Assembly (NCBI GenBank): GCA_946410125.1
Contig: CAMJZF010000022.1
Span: 1-32,125, forward strand
Length of the DNA stretch: 32,125 nt
Reading direction: 5' to 3'
Source of the DNA: an uncultured Prevotellaceae bacterium
GTDB lineage: Bacteria; Bacteroidota; Bacteroidia; Bacteroidales; Muribaculaceae
The notes under the pieces are model-generated. The model was not told the origin of the DNA. It did not search any database and worked only from the letters and a program-made list of their open reading frames with translations. How positions within the stretch are numbered: the stretch's first letter is position 1; each line of letters starts with the position of its first letter. Below, one piece after another: positions 7,384 to 15,059 of the stretch. The translations under genes and the position numbers were made by a program.

Positions 7384-8583
7384 TCAGAGTCTGTAGATTG
7401 TTGAAATAAACTTCAAGTGTTCATCAGGAGAAAAACGCCTGCATGATGTCTTCTTGATATTATAGCGGTTCCATTCAATAGAGAAGCTCCTATCGAGAGC
7501 TGTGATTAATTCCTGTCGGTTGCCAGAGGTGAAAATGATGCCATTGCCATCATTAATCAGTTCTGTGATGCCTCCAATGCGTGCACCAACAACCGGAGTG
7601 CCAGCGCAAAGCGACTCAATTACACTAAGAGGGTTGTTCTCATACCACTCGCTGGGGACAACCGAAAAACGTGCCTTGCTGAGCAACTGGGCAACTTGTT
7701 GTGCATTTTGATGACCGAGGAATTGAATATTGCTTAGGTTTTTATATTGCTCCTCAAGTTTTTCCCTTAATGGCCCGTCACCGGCTATTTTAAGGGTGTA
7801 AGGCAATTTAGATGCAACATCCAGTAATGTTTCCACTCCCTTTTCGAAAGAGAGACGCCCCACGTAGGCATAGTAATTCTCTCTTTCAAGGTTTAGCGAG
7901 TTGAATAGCTCAATTTTTGTGGGGTCGATGTGATTACACACCACATGAAGTTTTTCGGGGGAAAAACCATCTTTTTTCATTTTGCTTGCCATGAATTGGC
8001 TTGGGCAAATGAAAGCATCGGTATAGTGTTCAAGCACATTTCGGTTCCACTTAAGGGCCTCAATATAAGCCATAGCACTGGCTGCAAGGCTGCCCTTTAG
8101 GCAACGATTCTTGAGCACATGCATCTTGCCGCGGCCTATGCATTTCTCACATGGCTTGCCATCGAGAAGGCAGGCATAGGATGGGCAAACTAACTTATAG
8201 TCATGCAAGGTCCACACCACGCGGCATCCACGTCTCTTGGCAAGTTTTGCAAGAATGGGCGAGAGATAGGAGTGGATGTTGTGAAGATGCACGATATTGG
8301 GCTTGAAGTCATCAAGTATCTTGTTGAAAGATGATTTTATATCTCCTAATCCCATGATGCGCATGAATGCATGCACTTTTTTTGAAATGCCACCTGTCAT
8401 GTCTACTTGAGATGCATAGTAGCCGTTCCAGCCAGTATCAACATTTTCGGAATAGCCCATGGCAAAAACTGCCACTTCGTGACCTTTTTCCTTGAGCAGT
8501 CGCTCCAGATTCATTGCCACCACGCAGTCGCCGCCACGTGGGTAGTAAAACTTGTTTGCTATGAGGATGCGTTTCTTTTTCAT
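7384..8583 (-). CDS. GT4-family glycosyltransferase with a cysteine cluster
   Basis: 399 residues from the chosen ATG. The donor-side loop is FYYPRGGDCVVAMNLERLL (12-30), followed by HLHNIHSYLSP (99-109) and TLHDYKLVCP. A cysteine set (C133, C138, C145, C148, C161) sits in the middle of the first half; it is a recognisable feature of one GT4 branch and could be structural or bind metal. The second half has YVGRLSFEKG (240-249), AGDGPL and EX7E at E315-E323 (ENNPLSVIE). An upstream in-frame ATG at 8637 exists, but the -7 box at 8594-8601 lies downstream of it, so translation should begin at MKKKRILIAN. Role: adds a sugar during assembly of the glycan encoded here. It is divergent from the beta-helix gene. 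Confidence 0.92.
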   Translation of the reverse strand: MKKKRILIANKFYYPRGGDCVVAMNLERLLKEKGHEVAVFAMGYSENVDTGWNGYYASQVDMTGGISKKVHAFMRIMGLGDIKSSFNKILDDFKPNIVHLHNIHSYLSPILAKLAKRRGCRVVWTLHDYKLVCPSYACLLDGKPCEKCIGRGKMHVLKNRCLKGSLAASAMAYIEALKWNRNVLEHYTDAFICPSQFMASKMKKDGFSPEKLHVVCNHIDPTKIELFNSLNLERENYYAYVGRLSFEKGVETLLDVASKLPYTLKIAGDGPLREKLEEQYKNLSNIQFLGHQNAQQVAQLLSKARFSVVPSEWYENNPLSVIESLCAGTPVVGARIGGITELINDGNGIIFTSGNRQELITALDRSFSIEWNRYNIKKTSCRRFSPDEHLKFISTIYRL

Positions 8584-8593
8584 GCCGATTGTG

Positions 8594-8601
8594 CAAAAGT
8601 A
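8594..8601 (-). promoter_or_regulatory. -7 promoter box (TACTTTTG) for the GT4 gene
   Basis: Minus strand TACTTTTG, an exact TAnnTTTG match, ends only 10 nt before ATG 8583. The predicted leader is very short. It decides the start choice, because the alternative ATG at 8637 lies upstream of this box. Confidence 0.65.
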
Positions 8602-8685
8602 CACATTTTTTCTGGTTACCGAAAGAGAAAGAACCATTTATTAATCTTTCATGCTCAAAATAAGTCAAAAAAGAAAGTTTTTTAT

Positions 8686-8693
8686 TATTTTTG
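8686..8693 (+). promoter_or_regulatory. -7 promoter box (TATTTTTG) for the beta-helix gene
   Basis: TATTTTTG matches TAnnTTTG and ends 10 nt before ATG 8704, again implying a nearly leaderless message or initiation at the second ATG (8713). Confidence 0.6.
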
Positions 8694-8703
8694 CAAAAAC
8701 AAA

Positions 8704-10350
8704 ATGAGAAACATGAAAAATATAAGATACAGTTTTGCCTTTTTGGCAATAATAGTTATTGCTACTGCCAGTGCAATGGCACGCACGGTAGAGATAAAGA
8801 TTAGCCAGTGCCCTAAGCCTTATGTTGAAAACCTAAGGAAAACGGTAGCAAAATTAAGCAATAATGATGAGTTTGTACTTGATTTTGATAAACCCGGTAA
8901 ATATGAATTTGATGGCTCTATCAAGTTCAGGTGTAATACGACAATTAAAGGATTGGGTCCTAATGCCACCAAGGTGATTGTGAGAGAAGGCTTTAATTCA
9001 GGAAAAAGCAAAATGAATGACGACACTTTTTTGGCATTTCATGGAAGCTCAAGTAAAAAAGTGAAAGTTGAAATTAAAAATGTTAGTTTAGAGTTAGCAC
9101 AACACAATGGCATCTTATGGGAGAAGGCCGCTAAGCTCCAAGTAAAAGTGTGGTATGGTGATGGTGTGTTAGTTGATAACGTTGTTTTTAAGTCAAGAGA
9201 CGCAGTCTTGACCAATCTTGACTTGAGGGAATGTGACAATGTTATAGTTCAGAATAGTGAGTTTGAAAATTACAACAATTGTGAGGCTGGTGGTTGTCTT
9301 TGGTCAAGAGGAAGTCAGAAGAATATAATTGTCAGGAATAATGTTTTTCGAAAATATGGTCATGACGAGGTTCTTGCTTTCTGGGGTGGCCGCAGTAATA
9401 GTAATGAGATTACCCAAATGAAAAATATTACCATTGAAGGTAACGATTTCTATTTTGGCAATAAAATTAAATCGAAAAACATTTTCAGTAAAGCTGTTTT
9501 TATTTGTATTTATCATTTTAAAGAGGATATTTTTAAAGTCCATAACAAATGTGATGTGGATAACATCGTGTTTAAAGACAACTCCATCACCATTGATGAT
9601 GTGGTGGCTCGTGACATTGCCTTTTTCTTTGATTCTCTGGCCGAAGTCGGGAAAATAAAATTAATTAATAATAAGATTACCAATACTACCAAGACTTCAA
9701 CTACATCAAATTATTTGAATGACATAACCCTACAGGCCTCTGGAAATGTTAAATATCCTATTGTTATTAATGACAACACTGTTGAAAATCATGGTGAAAT
9801 CCTTGGTTACGGCAATAATAGCGGATATACATTTGTGTCGTTAAAGGATGTTGATGTGAGTATGGAAGGAAATGTTGTGGAGAGTGATTATGGCGTGGGG
9901 TTTTTATGGTGCCATGCAGGCTCAATGAACATTACACTGCTTAATAATAAAGCTTCTAACTTGTATAAAACAGGTATTCTTGGGTCAAGCGAGGGGGATA
10001 GTAAGGTGATGATTACTGCAAGTGGTAACACATTTAGTGGTGACACACGAATAACTTGCAAAAATGTCAAGGATTTACAATTAAACTATAAAAATAACAC
10101 TCTGAATAGTACGGGCTATCATTTCTTCTTGCAGGAAGGTGCTGAGCAAACTTCAATTAATTTTGAGAACAATATTGTTAATTCTTTAACAGGCAAAGGT
10201 AAAATCTTTGCTAATTATAGTGGTAAACAATGTGATTTCAGTAATGTGAATATATCAAACAATACATTCAATGGTCTTAAAAAGGCCGACATTGTAGAAC
10301 CACTTAATAAAGCAAGAAATATTCAAATTAATAATAATATTTACAGATAA
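8704..10350 (+). CDS. Secreted right-handed parallel beta-helix protein
   Basis: 548 residues (545 if translation starts at the second ATG, 8713). A signal peptide covers about residues 1-26, with probable cleavage after ASAMA. From about 60 the protein is built of repeating short strands rich in asparagine and valine/isoleucine, such as NVIVQNSEFENYNNCEAGG, NIIVRNNVFRKYG and NITIEGNDFYFGN, the asparagine-ladder pattern of pectate-lyase-like parallel beta-helices. Such proteins are polysaccharide lyases, hydrolases, epimerases or plain binding scaffolds; catalytic residues could not be assigned. It resembles the periplasmic modifying enzymes of exopolysaccharide loci, such as the AlgG/AlgE type, by position and fold class only. 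The gene is visibly more AT-rich than its neighbours. GT2 follows 13 nt later, so the two are probably one transcript. Confidence 0.82.
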   Translation: MRNMKNIRYSFAFLAIIVIATASAMARTVEIKISQCPKPYVENLRKTVAKLSNNDEFVLDFDKPGKYEFDGSIKFRCNTTIKGLGPNATKVIVREGFNSGKSKMNDDTFLAFHGSSSKKVKVEIKNVSLELAQHNGILWEKAAKLQVKVWYGDGVLVDNVVFKSRDAVLTNLDLRECDNVIVQNSEFENYNNCEAGGCLWSRGSQKNIIVRNNVFRKYGHDEVLAFWGGRSNSNEITQMKNITIEGNDFYFGNKIKSKNIFSKAVFICIYHFKEDIFKVHNKCDVDNIVFKDNSITIDDVVARDIAFFFDSLAEVGKIKLINNKITNTTKTSTTSNYLNDITLQASGNVKYPIVINDNTVENHGEILGYGNNSGYTFVSLKDVDVSMEGNVVESDYGVGFLWCHAGSMNITLLNNKASNLYKTGILGSSEGDSKVMITASGNTFSGDTRITCKNVKDLQLNYKNNTLNSTGYHFFLQEGAEQTSINFENNIVNSLTGKGKIFANYSGKQCDFSNVNISNNTFNGLKKADIVEPLNKARNIQINNNIYR

Positions 10351-10363
10351 TAAATTTTGAAAG

Positions 10364-11317
10364 ATGTCTCAACCAAAGGTCTCTATAATTGTTCCTGTAT
10401 ATAACACGAGTCAGTATTTGGAAAGATGCTTTCAAAGCATTGTGTCTCAAAATTATAAGAATGTTGAGATTATAATTATAAATGATGGCTCTACCGACAA
10501 CTCCGGGGAGGTCGCCGAGATACTTGCTGCCTCAATAAATAAGGCAGTTGTTATACATCAAGTGAACCAGGGACCAGCTTTGGCTCGTCAAGCAGGATTG
10601 TTATGTGCCACAGGTGATTATATTTTATTTATAGATAGCGATGACTCATTAGAGCCTGATGCAGTTGATTTTTTGGTTCACAAGATAAGTTCGGGACAAT
10701 TAGATGCAGTGTTTTGCGGTTTTAACCGGGTAATAGATGGGATAAAGTACCCTTCTCCACCAAGATCTGTTGAAGGTATTTTAAGTAGCGAAGAGATGCT
10801 TAAATTATTGCTTGAGCCGGAATTCTTATATATAGCATGCATGTGCTTTAGTAAAAGAGAATTATGGCAAAAGGAAATGCTTGGTGCAAAAAAAGGAATG
10901 CCGAGTGAAGACGTGTTGACCAACATAAAGCTTGTGCTTAAGTGCAATAGGGTAGGAGTGTATGATAAAAGACTCTATAATTACTATCAAGTGTCAACTT
11001 CATTGACGATGACAGGTCGATATTTCAAGCAAGCATTATGGCATACATATTTTAAAGAACTGGCAACAACGCTCAAAGAAAATGTTATAGACAATAAATT
11101 TGATGATCAAATCAAGATTAATGAGATTCATACATTTAGTTTTTATATAGATAAAATTGTGAAAGATGAGTGGTATAATCAAATCTTGAACTATGATGTG
11201 AGCCGATATCCTCGCAAAATTAGAGTGTTGCATACTTTGCTTCAATGGCCATGGCTACTGCACCTGTGTGTGAATGGGAACCGCTGGCTGAAGCGCAAAA
11301 TGGGAAAAGTAATATAG
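10364..11317 (+). CDS. GT2-family glycosyltransferase
   Basis: 317 residues. The GT-A fold is clear from KVSIIVPVYNTSQYLERC (5-22), donor-binding D41 in IINDGSTDNS, GPALARQAGL (70-79) and the metal-binding DSDD at 91-94. The C-terminal part after about 220 has no clear catalytic motif and may contact the acceptor or membrane. GT2 enzymes of this kind are inverting transferases using nucleotide sugars in capsule or O-antigen assembly. It is the second gene of a plus-strand pair with the beta-helix gene and shares its AT-rich composition. Its stop is 3 nt from the stop of the convergent SGNH gene. Confidence 0.93.
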   Translation: MSQPKVSIIVPVYNTSQYLERCFQSIVSQNYKNVEIIIINDGSTDNSGEVAEILAASINKAVVIHQVNQGPALARQAGLLCATGDYILFIDSDDSLEPDAVDFLVHKISSGQLDAVFCGFNRVIDGIKYPSPPRSVEGILSSEEMLKLLLEPEFLYIACMCFSKRELWQKEMLGAKKGMPSEDVLTNIKLVLKCNRVGVYDKRLYNYYQVSTSLTMTGRYFKQALWHTYFKELATTLKENVIDNKFDDQIKINEIHTFSFYIDKIVKDEWYNQILNYDVSRYPRKIRVLHTLLQWPWLLHLCVNGNRWLKRKMGKVI

Positions 11318-11320
11318 AAA

Positions 11321-12214
11321 TTATATCAGACCTAATGATTCTTTTATCATGATTTGAGTCATAAGCGTTGCCCCGTCATCGTTAAGATGATCGGAGTCGT
11401 TGAAATATCGATGGCGATTGTTGAAGAACAACGGATGGCATCCGTAATCTTTTAGCATTACGTTTTGTTGGCGGCAAAAATCATTCATCCATACCTGGAA
11501 TGGTGCAGTCACTTCAAGGGAAGGAGCAATATAGACATAGAGCTTTATATCGTTTTCCCTGCAGGTCTTAATTATTTCCTCAAAACATTTAACTTGAATA
11601 GAATTAGTCTCAAAATCAGTGAAATTGATGATTGCTGTGTCGGTGAGATTTCCGTATAGTGGTTCATATCCATCGCAGTCATGAATGGGTATTGTGTGAG
11701 CTTTTGCCATCCATGTGAGCGTAGAGTTAAGGCGGTAGAGGTTACTGTAAAGCTTAGATTTCAGTTGCCAAGTTCCATAGTCATTAATATAGTTGGTAAG
11801 TGGCTTGTTGAGACCGTAAAAGTGCTTTATATCATCTATGCTATTGTTAAGCCAGACACTGGTGACCATCGCTGCGCAAGCATCAAGAATGACAACTTGC
11901 GGCTTGCACCGCTCGAGAGTCGATTGCAAAACAATCATTGCGTAGTTCATTCCATGTCCATCAATGCCTGCATTATAGGCTGTCATTCCAGTGCTGTCGG
12001 CAATCATCTTTGGCTGGAAAGTGTGACGTGCCCTTGAAGAGCCGAGGATTAGTACATCACATTTCTTCTTGAACAGTGCCTGAAAGGCATCGGTTTGCAG
12101 AGTGCCCACCTCAGGAGTGTTCATGAGCATCTTGTTCCCGATGAGCCCAGCTGCTATGTCGCATAATGCTACAACTGCCAAAATAATTATTATGTTGATA
12201 ATAACCCTCTTCAT
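11321..12214 (-). CDS. SGNH/AlgJ-like acyl-transfer partner of the MBOAT protein
   Basis: 297 residues. The N-terminus has one membrane helix (about 4-26, mostly I/V/A/L), so the protein is anchored with its domain outside the cytoplasm. SGNH block I is LGSSRAR (57-63, likely nucleophile S60), block II is NAGIDGHG (81-88), and the terminal block is D273-S-D-H276 (FNDSDHLNDDGA). This is the SGNH-hydrolase-like fold of AlgJ/AlgX/DltD-type proteins, which move acetyl or other acyl groups from an MBOAT protein to a polymer outside the membrane. The MBOAT gene lies 9 nt upstream in the same operon, which supports polymer O-acylation. Acyl group and polymer are not known. Confidence 0.85.
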   Translation of the reverse strand: MKRVIINIIIILAVVALCDIAAGLIGNKMLMNTPEVGTLQTDAFQALFKKKCDVLILGSSRARHTFQPKMIADSTGMTAYNAGIDGHGMNYAMIVLQSTLERCKPQVVILDACAAMVTSVWLNNSIDDIKHFYGLNKPLTNYINDYGTWQLKSKLYSNLYRLNSTLTWMAKAHTIPIHDCDGYEPLYGNLTDTAIINFTDFETNSIQVKCFEEIIKTCRENDIKLYVYIAPSLEVTAPFQVWMNDFCRQQNVMLKDYGCHPLFFNNRHRYFNDSDHLNDDGATLMTQIMIKESLGLI

Positions 12215-12223
12215 GATTGTTTT

Positions 12224-13669
12224 TTAGAATTGTACATAGATGAAGCTGTTGCTTTCGAGCGCTCCAGTGAGGATGATGAAAACAATAGTTAATGCTATGC
12301 AAGTAATACTTATCGGTATGGATTTTGAATGCATGAAGAGTGGCCGGCCATGATATTCATCTTTATACTCCTTGTATATCATAATGAGTATTGACAAAAT
12401 GCCAAATGTGAATAAAGGTACAGTTGCTTGAAGATATGGTATGCCCCAGTCACTTGAGAGCCATTTGCGCCAGGCAATGATGATGTCGCTATAAGAATTG
12501 GCTCTGAAGTACATCGCTCCTATGCAACAAACCATGAAATTGATGGCGATGCGCAGGCTCTTAAACCAAGTAGCATTTTGGAGTGTTTCATGTTTTTCCT
12601 CCAGCTTGACTCGAGGCGTCTTCATAATACGTGACACAATCACCCATAACCCATGGTGAGCGCCAAAGATGATGTATGTCCAGTTGGCACCATGCCAGGC
12701 ACCGCAAATTATGAAAGTCACCATCACGTTGAAGTAAGAGCGCAGCTTGCTGCAACGGCTTCCTCCTAATGGTATGTAAATGTAGTCGCGCAGCCATTGT
12801 GAGAGCGAGATGTGCCAGCGTCTCCAGAAATCGCCACCGTTGACAGCAAAAAAAGGCTGCATGAAATTCTCAGTCACCTTCAGTCCCAAAAGCCTTCCCA
12901 CACCTATTGCCATGTGGCTGTATCCGGCAAAGTCGGTGTACATTTGAATTAGGTAAAGGATTGAAGCCAAAGCTATTGACGAGGCGTTGTGATGTGAAAT
13001 GTTGTTGAAGACAGCATCGGTATAGGGTGCTATGCGGTCGGCAATGCAGGCTTTCATGAAGAATCCCCACAAAATCCTCAACGAACCGTCCTTGATATTA
13101 TCGGGAAGCAGCCGCCTTGTTTTGCCGAGTTGAGGCAAGAATGTTGAAGCTCGGTCGATGGGCCCTGACATTAATGTTGGGAAAAACGCTACATAGGCAG
13201 TGAAACTCACGATGTCTTTCTCGGCTTGTATTTTGCCATTCTCCACATCAATAATGTAACTGATGAGCTTAAATGTGAAATAGCTGATGCCAAGCGGAGC
13301 TATAATGTTGAGAGACCCGGCATTGACTGTCAGGCCTATAGACGTGAGAAACAGTGATAATTCACTAATGAAAAAGTTCAGATACTTGAAATAAACAAGT
13401 GTTGCAACACCAGCACAAATACCTGTTACCTTAAGCCATTTGGCTTTTGATGGGAAGTCGTTTTTATTGTTTTTTATCCCTATGGCAAGGGCGTGGAATA
13501 TAGCAATGATAACAATGAATAATGCAAGCAGCTTAATGCTGACGTAGCCGTAAAAAACAAGTGATGCGATTGCGAGCCATGCGTTTTGACAGCGACAGTT
13601 TCTTATTAAGTAGTAAACAAGAAATACTGCCGAAAAAAACAACCAGAATTCTATAGAATTAATTAGCAT
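12224..13669 (-). CDS. MBOAT family O-acyltransferase (AlgI-like)
   Basis: 481 residues with about 10-12 hydrophobic segments. The AlgI-type MBOAT signature is plain: FWRRWHISLSQWLRDYIYIP (281-300) and the active-site histidine H326 in GAWHGANW (323-330); FFPTLMSGPIDR (162-172) is also typical. Such proteins carry acyl groups, usually acetyl from acetyl-CoA, across the inner membrane for O-acylation of an exported polysaccharide. It pairs with the SGNH protein 9 nt downstream, the AlgI/AlgJ arrangement. It lies 25 nt after the polymerase-like gene in the wzx-wza-wzc operon. Confidence 0.93.
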   Translation of the reverse strand: MLINSIEFWLFFSAVFLVYYLIRNCRCQNAWLAIASLVFYGYVSIKLLALFIVIIAIFHALAIGIKNNKNDFPSKAKWLKVTGICAGVATLVYFKYLNFFISELSLFLTSIGLTVNAGSLNIIAPLGISYFTFKLISYIIDVENGKIQAEKDIVSFTAYVAFFPTLMSGPIDRASTFLPQLGKTRRLLPDNIKDGSLRILWGFFMKACIADRIAPYTDAVFNNISHHNASSIALASILYLIQMYTDFAGYSHMAIGVGRLLGLKVTENFMQPFFAVNGGDFWRRWHISLSQWLRDYIYIPLGGSRCSKLRSYFNVMVTFIICGAWHGANWTYIIFGAHHGLWVIVSRIMKTPRVKLEEKHETLQNATWFKSLRIAINFMVCCIGAMYFRANSYSDIIIAWRKWLSSDWGIPYLQATVPLFTFGILSILIMIYKEYKDEYHGRPLFMHSKSIPISITCIALTIVFIILTGALESNSFIYVQF

Positions 13670-13694
13670 GGCTTAATTTATTAAGTGGTAATCT

Positions 13695-14996
13695 TTATGA
13701 CGGTTGCTTCTCTTCGGCTTCCTTTTCCCATGACAAGAACAGGAATGTGAACAAGACATAACAGAAATTGGGATATGACCAGAAATCAGCATATAGCAAG
13801 AGTATGAAAAAGGCCAATGCAAAGAAAGCTTGCATATTTATATTGCGTTTTGGGTATAGAGAAGGTTTTATTAATAGAAGAGAGAGAAAAAAGATAATAT
13901 ACCAAATGGCTCCAATGATTCCAAGTTGAAGCAAGGTGCTCATTATCTGTGGGTTGGTGCCTTTTAACAGCCAGTCATACTCATTAAAGAAGTCGGTTGC
14001 TTCAACAATTTTTCCGTGCTTGAAAAGGCTGATTCCAAATCCCATTAATTCGTGGCCCGGATGAGCCTCAAAAACCATTGGAACTATAGACAGCTTGGCA
14101 ATGCGAGGAACGTCAAGCGTTCTGTCATAGTTTTTTTCGGCATATTCTATGGCTCCTTCCAAGTCATCAAGGTCGGCATCAAGGTATTCCTCAAAGAATT
14201 CGCTATCTATTCGTAATTTCCCTTGAGTGTCATCAACGGTAGATGAATAGAAATAATTGCCTACCGCAACTAATATAATAATTACTGGAGCAAGGAATGT
14301 CATGCGGATGACGTACTTACGGTCAATTGGCATCAGCAGGATAAAATAGGCGATAATGAGTCCAAAACTGATTTTCGTCTCGTTTAGAAATGTTGGGAAA
14401 AGCAGTAAGATGAGAGTCCAGTTTTTATATAGCGACTGCAGGATATTGTTACGGTCGATGCGCTTGTTGAGCAGGTAGAATGAAGTGTAGTAGACGGTAA
14501 AGCTTAAAATTCCTGAGAACCAATTACCCATAGTGCCACCAACATGATCGTCGGCACCATATTGAAAAAACTGGAAAAGAACGGCAGGAACCTGCAACCA
14601 TAAGAAAATGTACAACTGCTTGTCAAGAGATTTTACAAAGAGGTCGTGACGATATTCCGTTTCCCAGAAGTAGCGCAGAATGGGAGGCAGAAATAAAACA
14701 GGGAAAAAGTATCTCAAGCCATTGAGCCACACAACGAGGCTGTCGTTGTTTACAATGAATCCACTTATTGCGGCTATAATAAGTAAAGAACCGATTAATA
14801 TAATATCGACTGGCTTGCGAACGGTACATAATGCAAGGAACAGCATTATCAAATCGACAACCAGTTGGGAAAGCGTTGTCAAGGGACTTACAGTGTCGGG
14901 ACCAAAAATCAGGTCGCTCACGAAGCCTGTGCACGTGGCAAGCCAGAAGCCAATGAAAAAGAGCCTTTGCAGGATGAATCGTTTCTCAAATTTCAT
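13695..14996 (-). CDS. O-antigen polymerase/ligase-like membrane protein (Wzy candidate)
   Basis: 433 residues, about 10-12 hydrophobic segments and one large soluble loop (roughly residues 240-330, rich in D/E, ... ADLDDLEGAIEYAEKNYDR). This layout, along with the position beside wzx, wza and wzc, fits a Wzy-type polysaccharide polymerase or an O-antigen ligase. These families have few conserved motifs, so the call rests on topology and context. It would join repeat units on undecaprenyl diphosphate at the periplasmic face. It follows wzc by 63 nt and precedes the MBOAT gene by 25 nt. Confidence 0.75.
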   Translation of the reverse strand: MKFEKRFILQRLFFIGFWLATCTGFVSDLIFGPDTVSPLTTLSQLVVDLIMLFLALCTVRKPVDIILIGSLLIIAAISGFIVNNDSLVVWLNGLRYFFPVLFLPPILRYFWETEYRHDLFVKSLDKQLYIFLWLQVPAVLFQFFQYGADDHVGGTMGNWFSGILSFTVYYTSFYLLNKRIDRNNILQSLYKNWTLILLLFPTFLNETKISFGLIIAYFILLMPIDRKYVIRMTFLAPVIIILVAVGNYFYSSTVDDTQGKLRIDSEFFEEYLDADLDDLEGAIEYAEKNYDRTLDVPRIAKLSIVPMVFEAHPGHELMGFGISLFKHGKIVEATDFFNEYDWLLKGTNPQIMSTLLQLGIIGAIWYIIFFLSLLLIKPSLYPKRNINMQAFFALAFFILLLYADFWSYPNFCYVLFTFLFLSWEKEAEEKQPS

Positions 14997-15059
14997 GATT
15001 CTGGCAGTTGAAAAGTGTTAGGTTTTACTCCTTTAATGAAACAGTATAAGCTATGGTGG

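Noticed and set aside
8407-8703. N-terminal extension of the beta-helix protein
   Set aside because: It runs antisense through the GT4 start region and before the -7 box; the signal peptide begins at 8704.
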